A stretch of DNA of 64,000 bases, taken from assembly GCF_963583255.1 (NCBI RefSeq), contig NC_084805.1:13321385-13385384 (forward strand). Direction: 5' to 3'. The DNA is from Pyrus communis (Eukaryota; Streptophyta; Magnoliopsida; Rosales; Rosaceae). The translations under genes and the position numbers were made by a program. Position 1 is the first letter of the stretch. The number at the start of each line of letters is the position of its first letter. Below are positions 11,801 through 23,708 of the stretch, one piece after another. The notes beneath the pieces are model-generated. The model was not told the origin of the DNA. It did no database searches and saw only the letters and a program-made list of their open reading frames with translations.

Positions 11801-12146
11801 TAGCTAGGAAACACCACTTAGAAAATTAAAGAATATATATAAGAACATTAAAGATGATATAGTAAGTAGTAGATTGTCATGATGGTTAGGTCTTTCAAAT
11901 TTCGTTATCTAGTAGTCTATTTGCCTAAAGGATGAATAGATTCACTTAAAAAAAATCTAAGATAACCACTTTGATCACTAAAACGTTCACACAAACTGCA
12001 AGTAAGTGCAGTACATTTTCTGCATAAGACAACCTACGAACACAAGCCAATCTATCAATCGAGGACTTGGCGGTTCTAGCAACAACTATGTGAATACATT
12101 TCAAGTAATCAAGTTATCTTACTACCAAAGATCAAACAACTTTTGA

Positions 12147-12186
<40 letters not shown>

Positions 12187-12656
12187 TCAAGCAACTAAAA
12201 ACAAGAATTTTGTTACTCGTAAAATAAAATGGGTGAAAAATCAGAAGCTTGTTTGACGTACCAATGAAAAATTCATTATGAATGCACGAAGTAGGGACGA
12301 TTTTTGTCGAAAACAAGCATTCTAATTCCAACCCAAAGAGTTCGTATCACAAAATATCCAATTTGGGAACATTCAGAATATCAGCTATATCGAAATTTTT
12401 GAAATCAGTTTATCTCGAAATGTTCAGAATATAATTCAGATTTCCTTCATTTTATAACATTTTAGAAAATTTGAAGCTTTTTTGTACCTACAGGGGAATG
12501 ATTTTTATTTTTTGGATTTTTACTATTTATTTGTGTATACATCTAATTACTCAATAGTATATAAATAAGTTTATCACTGCATAAAATCTACAATTGAATT
12601 CAATAAAATTCCAAATCTAATAAAATTTTAATTCGGGGGACAAACTAACAATTAAC
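8813..12656. other. Intergenic: duplicated 3' flank and decayed LTR pieces
   Basis: No gene recognised. About 9060-9270 resembles the DNA downstream of the intact SKIP22 gene (25.4 kb) and upstream of UGT copies (27.9 and 46.1 kb), sharing the 17-mer GATGATATGGTTTTCAT with 28011. About 10670-10930 resembles the late part of the chromovirus LTR at 39.2 kb (shared TTTTGTTTTGT...CCCTTCAGGACATA-type block). About 11070-11460 looks like another LTR tail but is not proven. There is an A-run at about 12148-12184. Confidence 0.5.
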
Positions 12657-13697
12657 CAATGTTCTAAAAATCGGCCTAGGCGGCCACCTAGGCGGTGGGC
12701 GGTGGGCTTCCGTGGCTATTTTGGGCAATGGGCAAATCGTTCAATAAAACGGAGAGGGTTTAGGCGGTGCTAGGCGGTGTTAGGCAGTGCTAGGCGGCAT
12801 GGTAGGCGGTTCCTTGTCTCTCTGCTTTGTGCCTGTGCAAATTGCAAACCCTGAACATCTAAATGTCTCTCGTCATGCTGCATCTCAGATTTGACCAGTA
12901 TTGCAAACCCCAGACTTTGGTGCATGAAAATGGAGAAGTGGGATGGTGGATAGAGGGAGATGTGCGGTGGAGAGATGAAGGGATTGAAGGAGTTGTTTTA
13001 ATTTAGAGGGATAGAGGGAGATATTTTTGATGTTTGATTTGTGGGTTTTCAGGAAAGAAGAAAATGGAGGGATAGAAACGAAGAAGATGAGGTAAAGGAG
13101 AAAAGTCTGAAACGATGATGAAGAAGAAGAAGATGGAGTGGAGAGATAGAACGGGAGCAGGGAAACTTGGGAAAGTGGAAAAGTCTGACTCTGAAAAGAT
13201 GGGTTTGGCGTGGTGAAGTCCACCAGCCTCTGCCTTATCACAAAATAAAGGCGAAACAATAATTACCCACTATCCCCTAATAAATAAATTATATAAAATA
13301 TTTAGATAATATTTTATTATTTGTTCTTTTTAAAACAACACCATATTACACTCTTGCATTATATTATTTTTCTTTTTATGATCAGAATAAGATCAGCTTA
13401 TATTATACTCTTATGTTTAGATATGTATATTTTTTTTTAAAATAACGTATTCCTCATTATTTAATCATCTAATATAAAATAAATTTAACTAATTTATATG
13501 GTATATAATATATTTATTCCAAGATATAGAAGAATATTTTTTTGTAAATGTCAATATGCATTTATTTACAAAATATACAAGAAATTTACCTAAATCCACC
13601 TAGGCCGCCTAGGCGCCCGCCTAGACCCCACCTAGCCACCTAGGTGCTAGGTGCTAGCCCACCGCCCGACTAGTACCTAAAGTTTTTTAGAACCTTG
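12657..13697. mobile_element. Non-autonomous hAT element
   Basis: The 8-bp direct repeats CAATTAAC at 12649-12656 and 13698-13705 flank the element exactly, the target-duplication size of hAT transposons. The terminal inverted repeats are CAATGTTCTAAAAA and CAAGGTTCTAAAAA. Both subterminal regions are rich in TAGGCGG (left) and CCGCCTAGG (right) motifs, in contrast to the AT-rich middle. It is 1041 bp and no transposase frame is present. Confidence 0.9.
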
Positions 13698-13705
13698 CAA
13701 TTAAC

Positions 13706-14646
13706 ACTATAAAAATATAAAAACTGGTTATATGGTTCATATAATTAGTAACAACTAAATGTATATAGAAAACTTTCGGAATTCAGAATTTTTGAAATAT
13801 TTAGTTACATTCCAATTTATCCAAACTTTTCAAAAATATTTGGATTTGGAAACCTTCGGACTACATGCACCCGTAGCAAGAAGCAATATTACAATGGGAC
13901 TCAATTTTGACAAGTTATTACGTTCATAACAACCCAACCTTATGAAATGAATATTTGTGGTGGAGAGATGCCATGGACCCAAAACGAGATGAAATAAGCT
14001 AGCATGCGCTCCAAAGCAAATATCCTAGTCCAATTCTCTTGAAGGCTTTCTCTTTGTTTGTTTCTTTCTAAGCGGATATTTTCAAGAAATGAGTTTAAAG
14101 TGAACTCCCAAAACCCATTACAAAGCAAAGATGTGGTGTGAAACCAAAGTAGATCTTGTTATACGATAATGCTAGATAAACCTAATTTTTAAACTAAATT
14201 TTGTAAATTAAATGATGCGATTGTTGATGATTGGATTATTACTTAAGTGTTGACTACTGTGATTGTTTATTATTGGTAGCACATCATTTGGTTTGCAAAT
14301 TTGATTTACAAATTTGGTCTCCTTAGCATTATCTTTTGTTATATGGTTTTGGTGATTGAAGCTAGGGGTCTAGAAAGATATTTTAAAGGCCAAACCGACA
14401 TCTAGAGTTCAGATACACAAGGGGTCATATATGTGGTTGAAAAGTAAGAGAGAAAGAATTGAAATAAGTGGTCAAAATTGGGGAAGACCTACTGAAGGAT
14501 CCAAGATTTAAACATCAGATGATTCTAATATAAAAGATTCCAAAATAAAAAAAATAGAAGGAAATAACATTAAAAAAAAAATAACTGATAAACTACCAAC
14601 TTTTCACCCATAATCTTTGTACAAACAACATTACAAGCTACAAATA
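13706..14646. other. Intergenic, with one MITE
   Basis: Apart from the MITE at 14167-14331, I see only AT-rich DNA and no convincing coding region. Confidence 0.4.
14167..14331. mobile_element. MITE of the TAATGCTAG family, copy 1
   Basis: The left end TAATGCTAGATAAACC and the right end (reverse complement TAATGCTAAGGAGACC) are inverted repeats. Inner parts share AAATTTG...ACTAAAT...ATGAT motifs. Related copies lie at 39735-39887 and 57985-58179. No coding capacity. Confidence 0.7.
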
Positions 14647-17600
14647 CTAAAGTTGTCTACGACGAGGTTTCATACTCTTAAAATGTGTCATGATAGTTTC
14701 ATTGTCAATATAAGCAAAAAAAAACATTTTTCTCAATATAAACAACTAAGCTATCATTTAACCATTGATTCCTCATTGATTGCTCAACTAAGCTATCTCA
14801 ATATAAAACATCTTTCTCTACTCATCAATTGTAACTAGCAAAACTAAAGCTAATTCAACAAGTAAATAAACATATTAAAGTACTCGATACAACCCTTTTC
14901 CCACCATTTTTAGCAAGATCACTAACCCTTTGCAATTGAGAAAAGTCACTTCTCGAACGTATAAAATGAATATAAATGTCAAGTTGACCTTCAAGTGTCG
15001 TTAGGTTTTGTTCTGTAAACTTTTGTGGATACAATTGAGCAAGACGAAGTAGCTTTTCTCAAAATCTACAAAAAAAATCATTTGGACTCAAACTTGCCAA
15101 ACAAATGAACAATTTGGTACTTGTCTCATTGAAGCGATCATTTAACTCAATAAGTTGGGAATAAGTGACAACCAAAAAGAGCTCCAGGTTGTTCATTCAA
15201 AATCTATGTCTTAAGGCAATTGAACCCGCTTTTCATATTACTACAGAAGCTCAACTCATTGAAATTAAAGAATGCATCAATAGATTCGTTTAGTGTATTT
15301 GAAGTGGTATTAGTAACTCCCACAAACCTTTCAATGACATGGCCATTTTTTGTCCACATAACACAAAACTACCTGCCATTTGCTCCTTTGTAGATACATC
15401 ACGTACGTGCCTCGTCCACCAATAAAGAAAAGAATCTAGCATTCTTTGTATCACTTATGATAACCTTGATAGTTTCAATAAGACATGCATTTTTGAATTG
15501 AAGAAGCTATTACCTTGAGAATTCCTGGAACTTTTTCTAGCACAACGACCTTTACTTTATCATCATGAGCCGCAATGAATTGTAAGAGCTCCAAATAGTT
15601 TCCTCTATTGCTTGAAGTGTCACTTTCATCATGACCCCAAAAGGAAAGACCTCCTTGCAACAAAAACTCAGTGAAATCAATTGACACATTCAAGCAAATC
15701 CGATAAGTCATACGAGATTCGTTTGACTGTTTGACCACAATTGTTTCTACATGTATCTTTTGATTTATTAGATTATCATCGACTTATATAGCTTTATTGT
15801 GAAAACTACTAACCGGTTCAACATATTTTCAAAACATGCTCTTGTGTGCTTTCAATTTTCAAAGCCTACCTTAGTAAAGACATCACAACCTGATTGTTCA
15901 AAATTTGATTTTGAATATATAGCAATAAAAGCAAAATGTGGCATATTTAGATATATTATATTCCAACCAATGCAAAGTGAATGGGAAAATCATGATTTTT
16001 ATGTCTAAAAGGCTCATCAATATATATGTTCTTCGAACCTCATCTCGAATATTTGGAGGATAATCCTTCATTGGAATTCTCTTTGTGAGGTTTCTTTCAA
16101 GATTATCCAAATTAATTTCTAACTCATTTTGCTGCAGAGTGGAACTATGATGTGATATAAAATAGCACACAAATTAAACCATCTTTTTTATAGTTGTAGT
16201 ATGTGAAAGTAGGGATCGTTCTAGGCCGGGGATTAGGAGGAATGCTAATCAATTCAATTTTAAACTCTAAAACACTAAACTAAACTCAAAAACAGAAAAC
16301 TAGACTCTAATAACTCAAACAAACTAGAATGACTCAAACTGCACAAAACAAGTAAATTGACTCAAAACAGAAACTAAGGATGATTTTGGACGAATTCTAA
16401 CTTAACTTGACTCAAAACACTAAAAGAAATAGATTTCAACAGGTTCTTACTAAGTAAAACACGAAATATTAAAGGGGGAATTGGTTTTGACGAATTTAAA
16501 ATAAAAGCAAACAGATTTAAAGACTCTAAACAACTTTGGACGAAATTGGGTGAATTGATGGTTGATAGGCTAGCTAGAGGGTTCTTCTCCACACATGACA
16601 CATATGCATACAAATCGATTTCCAATTATTATTCCAATAAACCATGAATGACAATGCCCCAAATTAATTGTGAACAGCACAAATTAACTTTCAGATTTTC
16701 CTAATTTCATTGAATTGGACTCAGCCACACAATCAAATTATTGTTATCAAGTTCCCTATATGAACAACATAATTGAGATGCATATCAAAGATCATTAAGT
16801 TCTATGGAAATCATAAGCATTGACATGACATTCGTAACTCTGAAAAGCACGATACTCTTGCCAGGAATTTACGTAACACGATCATGAATAGCGACCTCCA
16901 CTACTTGCAAATATAAATTCATAACGATTAGGTGAAAATCCCTTATATTTTAGCATCAAATTCATGCATGCAAACTAAGTGTGCACCCTCAATCAACATA
17001 CAAGAATAAGTTATCAATCAAGCAGTTAAGCAAATCACATTCATGTTTTACGAAACAATAATTGGATGAAATCAATTCATATCACATATATGTTCATGGC
17101 TTTGAATTCTCCCCTAGCCAAAACGAGTTTAGCACCTCATGTTCGCAATTAAACAAGAACAATTAAATTTAAACATTGAAAACAAAAGATTGAATACACC
17201 TAGAAACGCTCCAACAATCCAAACTTGAATGGTGAGCACAGCTCCAAGGGTCTTCTCTCCTTTCTCCTTGCAAAGCTGCAGCACAAGGGTCTTTGTGTGT
17301 ATGATGGATGTGTTGTATGAATTGTGATGAGAGAGGGATGAGTGGTTATCCCTTTTGTGCGGCAAAAAGCATAGAAAATAAAGGGGAAAGGCAAGGGATT
17401 AATTAATTAATTTTGAGAAAGATTTGCTCTCCACATCCTCAAGGAAAAAGGGTAAATAAATGTCAGAATCCAAGAGGAAAAGGGAAAGAGATATGCGGTA
17501 GGACCTAGAGGGAAAGGGAAATGCCTTACACGGTAAGGGAAAGGGTTTTCTAGAAGAAATAGGTGCAGCTCCCTTTAGGAATGGGATTAGGCCTTCTAGA

Positions 17601-18159
17601 ATCATTTATTTAAATGTCCTAATATAATTTGGGATCCCTCTAGCAGCTAGAACTTAAGTAGTGTAGGATTAGGATTGGCTAAGACAAAATAAGGTAGCTT
17701 GGCTCATGTTTCCTTCTTTCTTTGTTGAGCTCCAAATCTTCTTTGTCTTGAATTAATTCTTCCATCTCTTTAGCATATTCTTAGCCCTTCTTGAAATTCA
17801 AATTCATCCATCCATCTTGCTCCAAGCATATGTTATCCATCCCAAGCCCAAAACTGCTCTAAAATGCTCCAAATTGCCTTTTCTTGCCACTTTAGCCAAT
17901 TGAACCTACAAACACACGAAAATAGCTTAAATCACTATAATAAATAGAAACTAACTCACTAAATGCAAGGAAATAGGCTAACAAAGTCGCATAAATATGC
18001 TCCTATCAAACTATCCGGAATCCTATTGGAACCGTTTGGAATTACAGTAGAATTATTAGGAACAAGCGTAGAATAACTATCCGAAATTCGAGTTGAAATG
18101 TTTGGAATAGGATTGCCTGAACTAATTGATAATAATTTTCTCTTGCAATGTCGTTCCAT
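14647..18159 (-). pseudogene. Dead hAT-superfamily transposase gene (TTF/ZMYM1-like)
   Basis: Reading on the minus strand, the start is MERHCKRKLLSISSGNP at 18159. The gene is then interrupted by an LTR-like insertion (16148-18008) and resumes with NELEINLDNL and IPMKDYPPNIRDEVRRTYIL. A central part at 15738-15475 contains GGLSFWGHDESDTSSNRGNY, typical of the DUF4371 transposase-like domain. The end (14647-14780) has NQWLNDSLVVYIEK and NETIMTHFKSMKPRRRQL then a stop, which is the hAT dimerisation tail. Several frameshifts and stops separate these blocks, including one in a T-run in the tail. The gene once encoded a cut-and-paste transposase. The ends of its parent element were not located. 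Confidence 0.8.
16148..18008 (+). mobile_element. LTR-like insertion (probable solo LTR) inside the hAT gene
   Basis: It begins TGATG and ends ATCA, flanked by AACTA at 16143-16147 and 18009-18013, a 5-bp target duplication. It splits the hAT transposase frame exactly at that point. It is 1861 bp with no recognisable protein. A related copy begins at 62749 with the same landmarks: CACACAAATTAAACC, AGGGATCGTTCT and CGGGGATTAGGAGG. The TG...CA ends and the duplication fit a solo LTR, although a short non-autonomous LTR element cannot be excluded. Confidence 0.8.
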
Positions 18160-18211
18160 ATTTTTAATTTCTACACATATCAATTAATCAAAACAAAAAC
18201 CATATCAACTG

Positions 18212-18258
<47 letters not shown>

Positions 18259-19194
18259 GAACTAACCAACATATGACCTAAACAATATCAAAAAATCATT
18301 ACAAATTAACAATAACTATAATTTATTAGGAATTTAATATCCTATATGATTAATTTAGACGAAAATAGAAAGCTTACATAAATTTAGAACTTAGGGGATT
18401 AAGTGGTGGTGGAGAGAAGTAAACCAGGTGGTGGTCCTGGAGAGGGGACATGTGTTGATCGTGGAGAAGAGACTGGTGGTGGATGGGGATCGCCAATTAG
18501 CCAATTAGGAACTGGAATTGGGAAAGTGAATGAATTGGGATGGGTGAAGTGAAGTCAGGAAGTATGGGTTAGAGGAAACAATCGTTCGAACCTCTCTTCC
18601 TTTTATTCCTCTCTCTTTTTTTTTTTGCTCTTACGTGGCTTAATAGGAAGGCTGAGTTTTATTTTATGTTTTTAAATGGCTTGACTCAAAACGATGAGGT
18701 TCTCATGTGGCTTAAATGTCATTTTGAGCTAAGCTATTTAAAAACATAAAATAAAACCAAAACGACGATATCGTTTTGATCAAGTCATTTATAAAATATA
18801 AAAAAAAAAAAAAAAAAAAGACTTTTTTTTCCTTTTGGTTTGCAGAACCTGCAATGCAGCTGTCGCTGCTCTTCTCCTCCACCACATGCTCAGGCTGGGT
18901 GGTCATCGGAGGTGTGCCGCCAAAATCATAAAAGTTTAGTGAGCATCAAGGAAACTTATATTTTGTTACTGAATGAAGGTTTACTATAGCATGACGGTTG
19001 ATCCATTTTGTTAACAAGACCCGCTAAAGAAACACGTTGTGGTCAAGTAAACCCAATCCAAACTTGTTAGTTTAAACGACATTTTTTTTATTGCTTTGTT
19101 TAATTTTAAATTTAAATTCTCTATTTTATTTATAAAAAGAGTGAAAATTTGAACTCAAACTTTTGATATTTACAGTTTTGATCAGTTGATTCCT
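18160..19194. other. Intergenic: microsatellite and palindrome
   Basis: An (AT)n microsatellite lies at about 18214-18254. A near-perfect inverted repeat has 26-base arms at 18657-18682 and 18731-18756 (25 of 26 match) and a 48-base loop, and looks like a MITE. There are poly-T and poly-A runs. No gene recognised. Confidence 0.55.
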
Positions 19195-19411
19195 TCTTTT
19201 TTTATTTTTTTTATTTTTATTTTTATTTTTTTATTAAACAAACGATAATATCTATACTAAAGGAATGGAGGGAGTGAATTAAGCCTTTACAATGGGCTTC
19301 CTATAATAATGTCGTTCAATTTAGCATTTGACAATAATTGAACCTAAGACCTCTCACTTACAAATGAAGAGGAATATCATTAGACCGTGGTACTAAGCGG
19401 CAATTCCCAAT
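19195..19411 (-). mobile_element. tRNA-derived SINE
   Basis: Read on the minus strand it starts GGGAATTGCCGCTTAGTACC, has a box-A-like region, then GTAAGTGAGAGGTC with box-B-like GGTTCAATT, a conserved body (GCCCATTG), and GTATAGATATTATCG leading into an A-rich tail. These are pol III promoter features of a SINE. The truncated copy at 7419 matches its 3' part. Confidence 0.65.
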
Positions 19412-19508
19412 TTTTTTAAGAGAGAAAAAAAAAAGGAAATTTTATTTAAACCCATGTAACCTCTTTCTACAACCAACTTAAATTTTAAATGTTAATTGTC
19501 TATTTTAC

Positions 19509-22242
19509 TGTGACAGCCTGTCCCTAAAAATTATGGTTTTATAATTTTAATACATGAAATTACAGAATTGCCCTATGGGTAAAGTGTGATTTTTCGGGAT
19601 GTATGTGATTCTCGTATATTTTTTCATGTTCTTAACATATTCGGATAGAGCTCGATCTTACGGACGAATAGGCACAAGTAGAAGTGATTTTGGAGTTACG
19701 GTTAAAGTTTTATTGAGTTACGAACCTGAAAGTATTTGGAATGAATCACTATTTTAATTATCTTACACTATATTTTTATTATTACTAAAGGATTTATATG
19801 CCATTGGTGAGTAGATTTATATGCCATTGGTGAGTGTGGCTGAAAACGAAATGGGAGCCCAATCATAGAAGGGAGAAAGGAGGGGAAGGGAGAGAGGAAA
19901 AAAAAGGGGGGGTACAGGATCATGGATCCCTTACGCAAGATCGTGACCCGACCCGTATGCTGGTGTTTCTCGTCGCCTTTTTACCATTTTTCCGGCGAAT
20001 TGAGACCTCCCATCACTCCTAGACATCATCATAGTATCCCAACATCTAATTATAGCCTTAACCAACGAAGTTTCATCACCGTTTCCACGAAGAACAACCC
20101 ACGGGGCCGAAGACCCTTAGTTGGAAATCCACCATTTTCTGAAATGTTTACCCTCGATCCACACTATCAAACAACCCCTCTTGGACCTAGGAACAAGTCC
20201 CAAGCATTGGTTGGTGCGTCGGAGACGAATTGAGGACGAATCAAGAACACCCATTTCTAGGGTTTCCGGTGGGTTCGAGGCAAATTGGAGCCCTTCCAGG
20301 CCAAATTGGACTTAGCCACAGGTAAAATGTTTGCTTTACTCTTTGAGATCTTCATTTCTGTATTTTTTGAGAATTTTTAGAAATAGTTGAGTTTTCCGAC
20401 AAGCCGGGACGGCCGACCGCCACCCACAGCGGCTGGTGCGGCGGGGCATGGCCAGGAAGCCGACATTGTATTTTTATGCGAACTTGTTATTCTAATTATG
20501 CTTTTGAGACCTAATTGCTGTGATTTGAATATTAATACGATTGTAGTATATGTTGGATTAAATGAATATATTCGGATTTGGTTTGAATGTTGGATATGTG
20601 AACTACGAATGGCTTGATCCCTGTTTAGGGTACGTAGGCAATCTAACGAGACGTTAGATGCAACCATACAATATTTGAGACAAAAGTCTTGTTTGGGAAA
20701 TTAACCAATGCGAAGGAATTGGTGAAAATGTGAGTTTTAACTTTATGATCTGTTGGTTAAATGTGGTCCTAAAACAGTGTGTGAGGAATAGAGAAATTGA
20801 AGTAAGGAATCGTAAGTATTGATAGTTAGTTAAGCTAGTGTTTAGTTGGGCATGTCATCGATAATTATTCCCAAAAATAAATAGTTCGGGAGTTGGGCGT
20901 TATAGATTGTGCATTTTACGCCACATTATATGTACGTATTTATATATTTGAAAGCATTACGATATGGTTAAGTTTTGGATTGCATTATGGCATATCCATA
21001 GGTATATTACTGCGCATAATTATTGTGAATGCTTTGAAGTACGAAGGTGAACGCAGGACGCACAGGTAAGTTAAAGTGAGTATATGTTGTGAAATGTGAG
21101 ATGCATGGTTATGATTATATTTTATTTGAAATAATTGAGTTATGGCATGACTATATTTATGTTTTAAGCAACTCCGACCTTGTCGTACAGGTTGCAATGA
21201 TAGGCAACTCCGACATTGTCGTACAGGTTGCTTGTGAGTCGTACATGCCATATTAGATGCTTTTAAAGCTCATAAACCTGCACCGCGGTGTTAGTGCTCC
21301 CGCCCGTGGCTAGGGCACAGTCCTTCACGTGATGTTCACCTCCCGCACCTTACGCTTACCTTGAATCCAAGGTAGGTGCATAGGCCTGTCGTACAGACCA
21401 CATTAGGTGGTTCCGACTCGTAGGTGACCGGCGATTATTCGCACAGTCTTCACGTGATCGTAGCACTTGAGCATACTTATTTACAACCAGTCCTGTCGTA
21501 CAGACCACTAGAGGTGGTTCCGACTCGTGTGCAGGGATATTTGATGAGCTATAGGTTCAGTCGTACAGGTCACTATAGGTGACTCCGACTTACGTGCTAG
21601 CATTGATTGATGATATCGGTGAGTCATACATGTCACTATAGGTGACTCTGACTTACATGCTAGCATTGATTGATGAGATATGGGTGAGTCGTACATGTCA
21701 CTATAGGTGACTCTGACTTACGTGCTAGCATTAAGCACATGATTATTTATATTGCTGATGAGATGTTGTATCGTGGTATACTTCTGGATTTACTGATAGT
21801 ATACAATTGATTTCATCCTTATACGTAGTATGATTTTCCACGAAATTATACAGGTGTTATAGCGAGGGGTTATTACTTTTGATAAGTGAATGGTTTTTGA
21901 AAAGCTTTGTTTTCGCCCACTCACATTTTCTATTTTTGCACCCCTCCAAGTCCTAGTAGTAAAGTTTCCGTATCGACGAGGATTTGTGGCACTTCCCAGT
22001 ACAGGTGGCTTCTTATGATGGCATAATCGTTATCTTACTTTACTGTACTCTACTTATGCTCTGTATAACGTGTGTATGGGTCCATACCTGCTCACTGCAC
22101 ACTCGTGTATTTAGGCACTTTTAGGTTTAAATTTATTCATAGTTTACACATTATCACACTTTATGGCTTCGTCACCTTCTAGGTATCGGCCAACATAGCT
22201 TGATTCGAAGTCCTAGCGGACATTCCGGGTTGGGATGTGTCA
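19509..22242 (+). mobile_element. Solo LTR of a Ty3/gypsy-type element
   Basis: It starts TGTGACAGCCTGTCCC, ends GGGATGTGTCA, and is flanked by perfect 5-bp repeats TTTAC at 19504-19508 and 22243-22247. It is 2734 bp, long for an LTR. The start resembles the chromovirus LTR at 37382 (TGTGAAACCCCGTCCC), which sits right after a gypsy integrase, so gypsy origin is inferred. A related copy in reverse is at 59652-62497. There is no internal domain and only one LTR, which is the product of LTR-LTR recombination. Confidence 0.88.
21480..21735 (+). repeat. Tandem repeat of about 62 bp inside the solo LTR
   Basis: Units carry GTCACTATAGGTGACTC, then GACTTACGTGCTAGCATTGA. At least three diverged units occur in a row, and related GTCGTACAG...GGTGGTTCCGACTCG modules lie just upstream from 21180. 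The unit contains a small palindrome, GTCACTATAGGTGAC. Confidence 0.75.
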
Positions 22243-23409
22243 TTTACCTCATTGCATAATTAATATTAAGTACAAAAGGAAGTTAATAATAAAACTCAAA
22301 CTTATCAATAAACCCACACACTATAATTTAACCCTAGCATCATCCTTTGTTTATCCTACTTTCATTCTAGCTAAAATTTTAATAACTTTGATAGAGAAAA
22401 ACAAGTTTTTTTATTGATAGATGGTGATTTTTGAAGTTTTGAATGCTCCAAGTAAGGTATAACTCGATTTATGGATGTTTTGTTCGTTTGCTTCTTCTTT
22501 GGATTAAATTTCATACTTTAAATAGTAAATTGTATTTTTTTTTCTCTGCTATCTACGCCCCAAAACACTATCATTAAAGATGAGCAGAAATAGTAAACTC
22601 TATCATTGGAAAAGAAAAGATGTGAACCTCATCAAAAGTTATAGCAACATAACGGTATGTTGCAATAAGAGTTTGATATGTGACACAAGGTCAAAATATT
22701 TTAAGACTTTCATCAAATGAACATAACAAGAACAAATAATAAAGATGAGAATTCCAAACAGCGTTTAACTTCTACAACCTGGTAGTGTGTTGTCCTCCTG
22801 ACTTGCGTGATGATTATCATAAGCCCTGAGGAAACAAGGTTATTTGCATCATACATTCATTTAGAAGTAGAACAGAAAGATGAATGAAAAGGGTTTAATG
22901 AGAATATTACCCCTCACCGAACATGCCTCCATCCAAATCCAAAGCATCAAGGTCAACTGTTTCCGGCAAAGTGATGGACTGGAGCTTGCATTGCATTCTC
23001 TGGAAAATTCAAGTCTATGGAAGGATCTCTTGGATTCCAAATATATGGATGAGTTTGGTAGCAGAAAGGAAAAAAAAAAAAAAAAAAGCCATGGACATGC
23101 TAATCCTAGATGGCCTATGCAATTATAGAGGGGCAAATGACTCATCTTTGAAAAAAAAAACATTCAATTAGAGATATTATTTTATAAAAGGAATGAGTAT
23201 AAAGATAACTTTATATTTTGAATTGGGTTTGAGAAGGTAATTTAGGTAATAAATTTAGATTTGAAAATATATTAATTCCTTAATTAAAAAATAATATAGG
23301 TGTAAAAAGAAATTATATGTGTTCAAATAAAATTTTCCAAAAAATAATAAAAATATAGACAAAGAATTTCCAAAAAATAATAAAAATATGGACAAAGAAT
23401 AATGGAGTT
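22243..23409. other. Intergenic, nothing recognised
   Basis: AT-rich sequence with short A-runs near 23070 and 23151. Two small overlapping open frames at 22880-23171 show no known domain. Two near-identical 40-base A/T-rich blocks (TTTCCAAAAAATAATAAAAA) lie side by side at about 23333-23400. Confidence 0.35.
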
Positions 23410-23619
23410 GGATTGTCTGCCCTCCCATTTTCATAGTCTCCATATACCCTCCTGTAATGTGTGGTCACGGTTAAGCCATGTCAACATTTTATATTAATTT
23501 TTTTTATAAAAATAATAAAACAAAAAGTAATAGAAATATAAAATGTTGACGTAACTTAACTATGACCACACAAATAAAAAAACATGAAAAGAATATGAAA
23601 ATGGGAGGGTAGACAATCC
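23410..23619. mobile_element. MITE in the SKIP22 promoter
   Basis: Almost the whole 210 bp is one inverted repeat. The left GGATTGTCTGCCCTCCCATT pairs with the right GGATTGTCTACCCTCCCATT (reverse complement), and further in GTGTGGTCA...GTCAACATTTTATAT appears on both arms. It ends 89 bp before the SKIP22 ATG. No matching target duplication is visible. Confidence 0.8.
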
Positions 23620-23708
23620 ATCTTCAAAAATAATACCTATGCTTTAAGAGTAAAAAGAAAAATGGGACTTGGGGGCACAGAAAATTAGAAACAAAAAACC
23701 AAACGAGA

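Noticed and set aside
12885..13259. 124-residue open frame on the minus strand
   Set aside because: It lies inside the hAT element, is dominated by Ser/Phe/Leu from CT-rich sequence, and matches no domain I know.
19922..20233. 103-residue open frame, MDPLRKIVTRPVC...
   Set aside because: It lies within the solo LTR, overlaps other equally plausible frames and has no recognisable motif. LTRs do not normally encode protein.
21480..21735. Regular repeats that could suggest a CRISPR array
   Set aside because: Units are adjacent and imperfect with no unique spacers, inside a plant LTR. This is an ordinary tandem repeat.
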